Positions 63,206 to 64,000 of a DNA stretch of 64,000 bases are shown here, one piece after another. Positions within the stretch are counted from its first letter, which is position 1. Every line of letters starts with the position of its first letter. The position numbers and the translations under genes are program-made. The stretch spans positions 1 through 64,000 of IMG/VR virus record IMGVR_UViG_3300021960_000023; one strand, 5' to 3'. A model generated the notes under the pieces. That model saw nothing but the letters and a program-made list of their open reading frames with translations, was not told where the DNA came from and did not search any database. This stretch comes from a virus.

Positions 63206-63661
63206 ATGAAAACATTTAAAGAAATGAAACAATACATTCAGGTACATGAAAGGTTTAAAGCTAAACCGCCTATGTCAGGTATGCACTTAACAGGGTTTGA
63301 GGGCAAATTAAAACTAAATCAACAATCTGGGCACGAAGATAATCATAGTGATGCAGTTATTAAGGACTTCAAAGCTGCGGTTAAAATAGTAGATAAACAT
63401 CTTAAAAAATTAGGAATGAAATCTGTTCCTGAAGTTTTTGTTGGACCTAAAGACGTTGCAAAAGAAAAAGGCGTTAAGGTTGGAGCATTTGCTAGTGATT
63501 TTGCTATTAGCGTATATCCAGGATTTCGAGATGGCCCTAAATTGCCATCTGGTAAAAAAGATTCTGAAATTAATTTAGACCCAATGGTAGCTGAATTAGG
63601 CAAGCTAAAATCCTTCGTCAACTTTCCAAGAAGCGACTGGAGCGATAACTGGGACAAATAA
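63206..63661 (+). CDS. Capsid-targeted-leader protein, unknown (151 aa)
   Basis: MKTFKEMKQYIQVHERFKAK resembles the T4 internal protein leader MKTYQEFIAEA. The rest (DSEINLDPMVAELGKLKSFV, FPRSDWSDNWDK) is unrecognised and partly basic. There is no clear L/I-x-E site near the start, so cleavage is uncertain. Confidence 0.58.
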   Translation: MKTFKEMKQYIQVHERFKAKPPMSGMHLTGFEGKLKLNQQSGHEDNHSDAVIKDFKAAVKIVDKHLKKLGMKSVPEVFVGPKDVAKEKGVKVGAFASDFAISVYPGFRDGPKLPSGKKDSEINLDPMVAELGKLKSFVNFPRSDWSDNWDK

Positions 63662-63679
63662 GCTATCATAGATAGTTAC

Positions 63680-64000
63680 ATGATGAAAATATTTGACGAG
63701 CTAAACGCTAAGAACTTTAAACTGTTCGCAGCCAAACATTATAGCAATCCAGAATGCACTGATGCATCTGAGTTTGAAGAAGATCTTTCTAGATTTAAAT
63801 ATCTAAAAAGGTTATTAAGACGATATGAAGAAGCAGAAGATTTACAGGAACGACTGATTCTTAACCATATAATTGTCTTATATAATGTATTTGGAATAAA
63901 AGCTGCGAACAAAATGATGTGGTATAAAATACAACCAGAATACTGGCATTATATAAAACCGTTCTTAGTATTTTTAAATTATCTACCTGAACAGGAAAAG
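63680..64000 (+). CDS. Conserved hypothetical T4-like protein (3' truncated)
   Basis: The frame from ATG 63680 (or 63683) encodes MMKIFDELNAKNFKLFAAKH, LSRFKYLKRLLRRYEEAEDL and ERLILNHIIVLYNVFG, running off the window end. Short helical proteins of this layout occur in many T4-like phages; function unknown. About 107 residues are visible. Confidence 0.6.
   Translation, partial: MMKIFDELNAKNFKLFAAKHYSNPECTDASEFEEDLSRFKYLKRLLRRYEEAEDLQERLILNHIIVLYNVFGIKAANKMMWYKIQPEYWHYIKPFLVFLNYLPEQEK

Noticed and set aside
1-64000. Prophage or temperate module
   Set aside because: No integrase, repressor, attachment site or excisionase was seen; the content is purely lytic T4-like.

Overview
The window is 64 kb of a strictly lytic, AT-rich, T4-superfamily myovirus. 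The gene content looks marine: cobS-like ATPase, Hsp20, GroES, ribosomal protein bS21, modular VGIGT-type tail fibres and a porin, a mix known from pelagiphages and cyanomyoviruses. The host is probably a Gram-negative marine proteobacterium, perhaps SAR11-like; this is inference from gene content only. All genes lie on the + strand. There is no integrase or repressor.

Layout: 1-10.4 kb holds tail-fibre/adhesin genes with lectin-like, SPRY-like, fibrinogen-like and C1q-like ends, plus small tail-assembly chaperones. 10.4-24.9 kb is the classical neck, packaging, tail and head block (gp13, 14, 15, 16, 17, a RimK-RimB-like fusion, 18, 19, 20, 67-like, 21, 22, 23, 3), expressed from T4-type late promoters (TATAAATA). 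25-36 kb holds recombination and late-transcription genes (uvsY, a glycosyltransferase-like gene, uvsW, gp55, gp47, gp46), a VWA/HExxH protein paired with a CobS-like MoxR ATPase, and a SleB endolysin. 36-43 kb is the replisome (gp45, gp44, gp62, RegA, gp43) with Hsp20 inserted. 43-54 kb holds early nucleotide-metabolism and host-takeover genes: UDG-like, Lsm-like, MazG-like and primase-like proteins, tRNA-Ala, GroES, a nuclease-like plus methyltransferase pair, Nmad1-like, a dCMP-hydroxymethylase-like enzyme, an asparagine synthase, dCMP deaminase, bS21, UvsX, gp41 and a TorF-like porin. 54.9-63.7 kb is a run of late proteins, many starting with M-K-x-F-K-E-like leaders that resemble the T4 capsid-targeting sequence.

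Regulation is readable. Eleven near-identical early promoters (TTTAC, 17-bp spacer, TATGGTATAAT or close variants) precede the early and replication operons. Late promoters TATAAATA match the encoded gp55 sigma factor and the gp45 clamp. Two rho-independent terminators are clear. Three early promoters carry a shared upstream element built of CGTCAC/CGTGAA half-sites one helical turn apart.

The best candidates for something new are: (1) a cassette of enzymes with capsid-targeting leaders and prohead-protease-like cleavage sites, including a KWDG nucleotidyltransferase, an adenylyltransferase and possibly the RimK-RimB fusion, which may be packaged and injected; (2) the co-regulated MoxR-VWA-metalloprotease pair; (3) a PD-(D/E)xK-like nuclease overlapping a DNA methyltransferase, followed by a dCMP-modification operon; (4) a type-1-copper cupredoxin domain on the tail terminator gp15.
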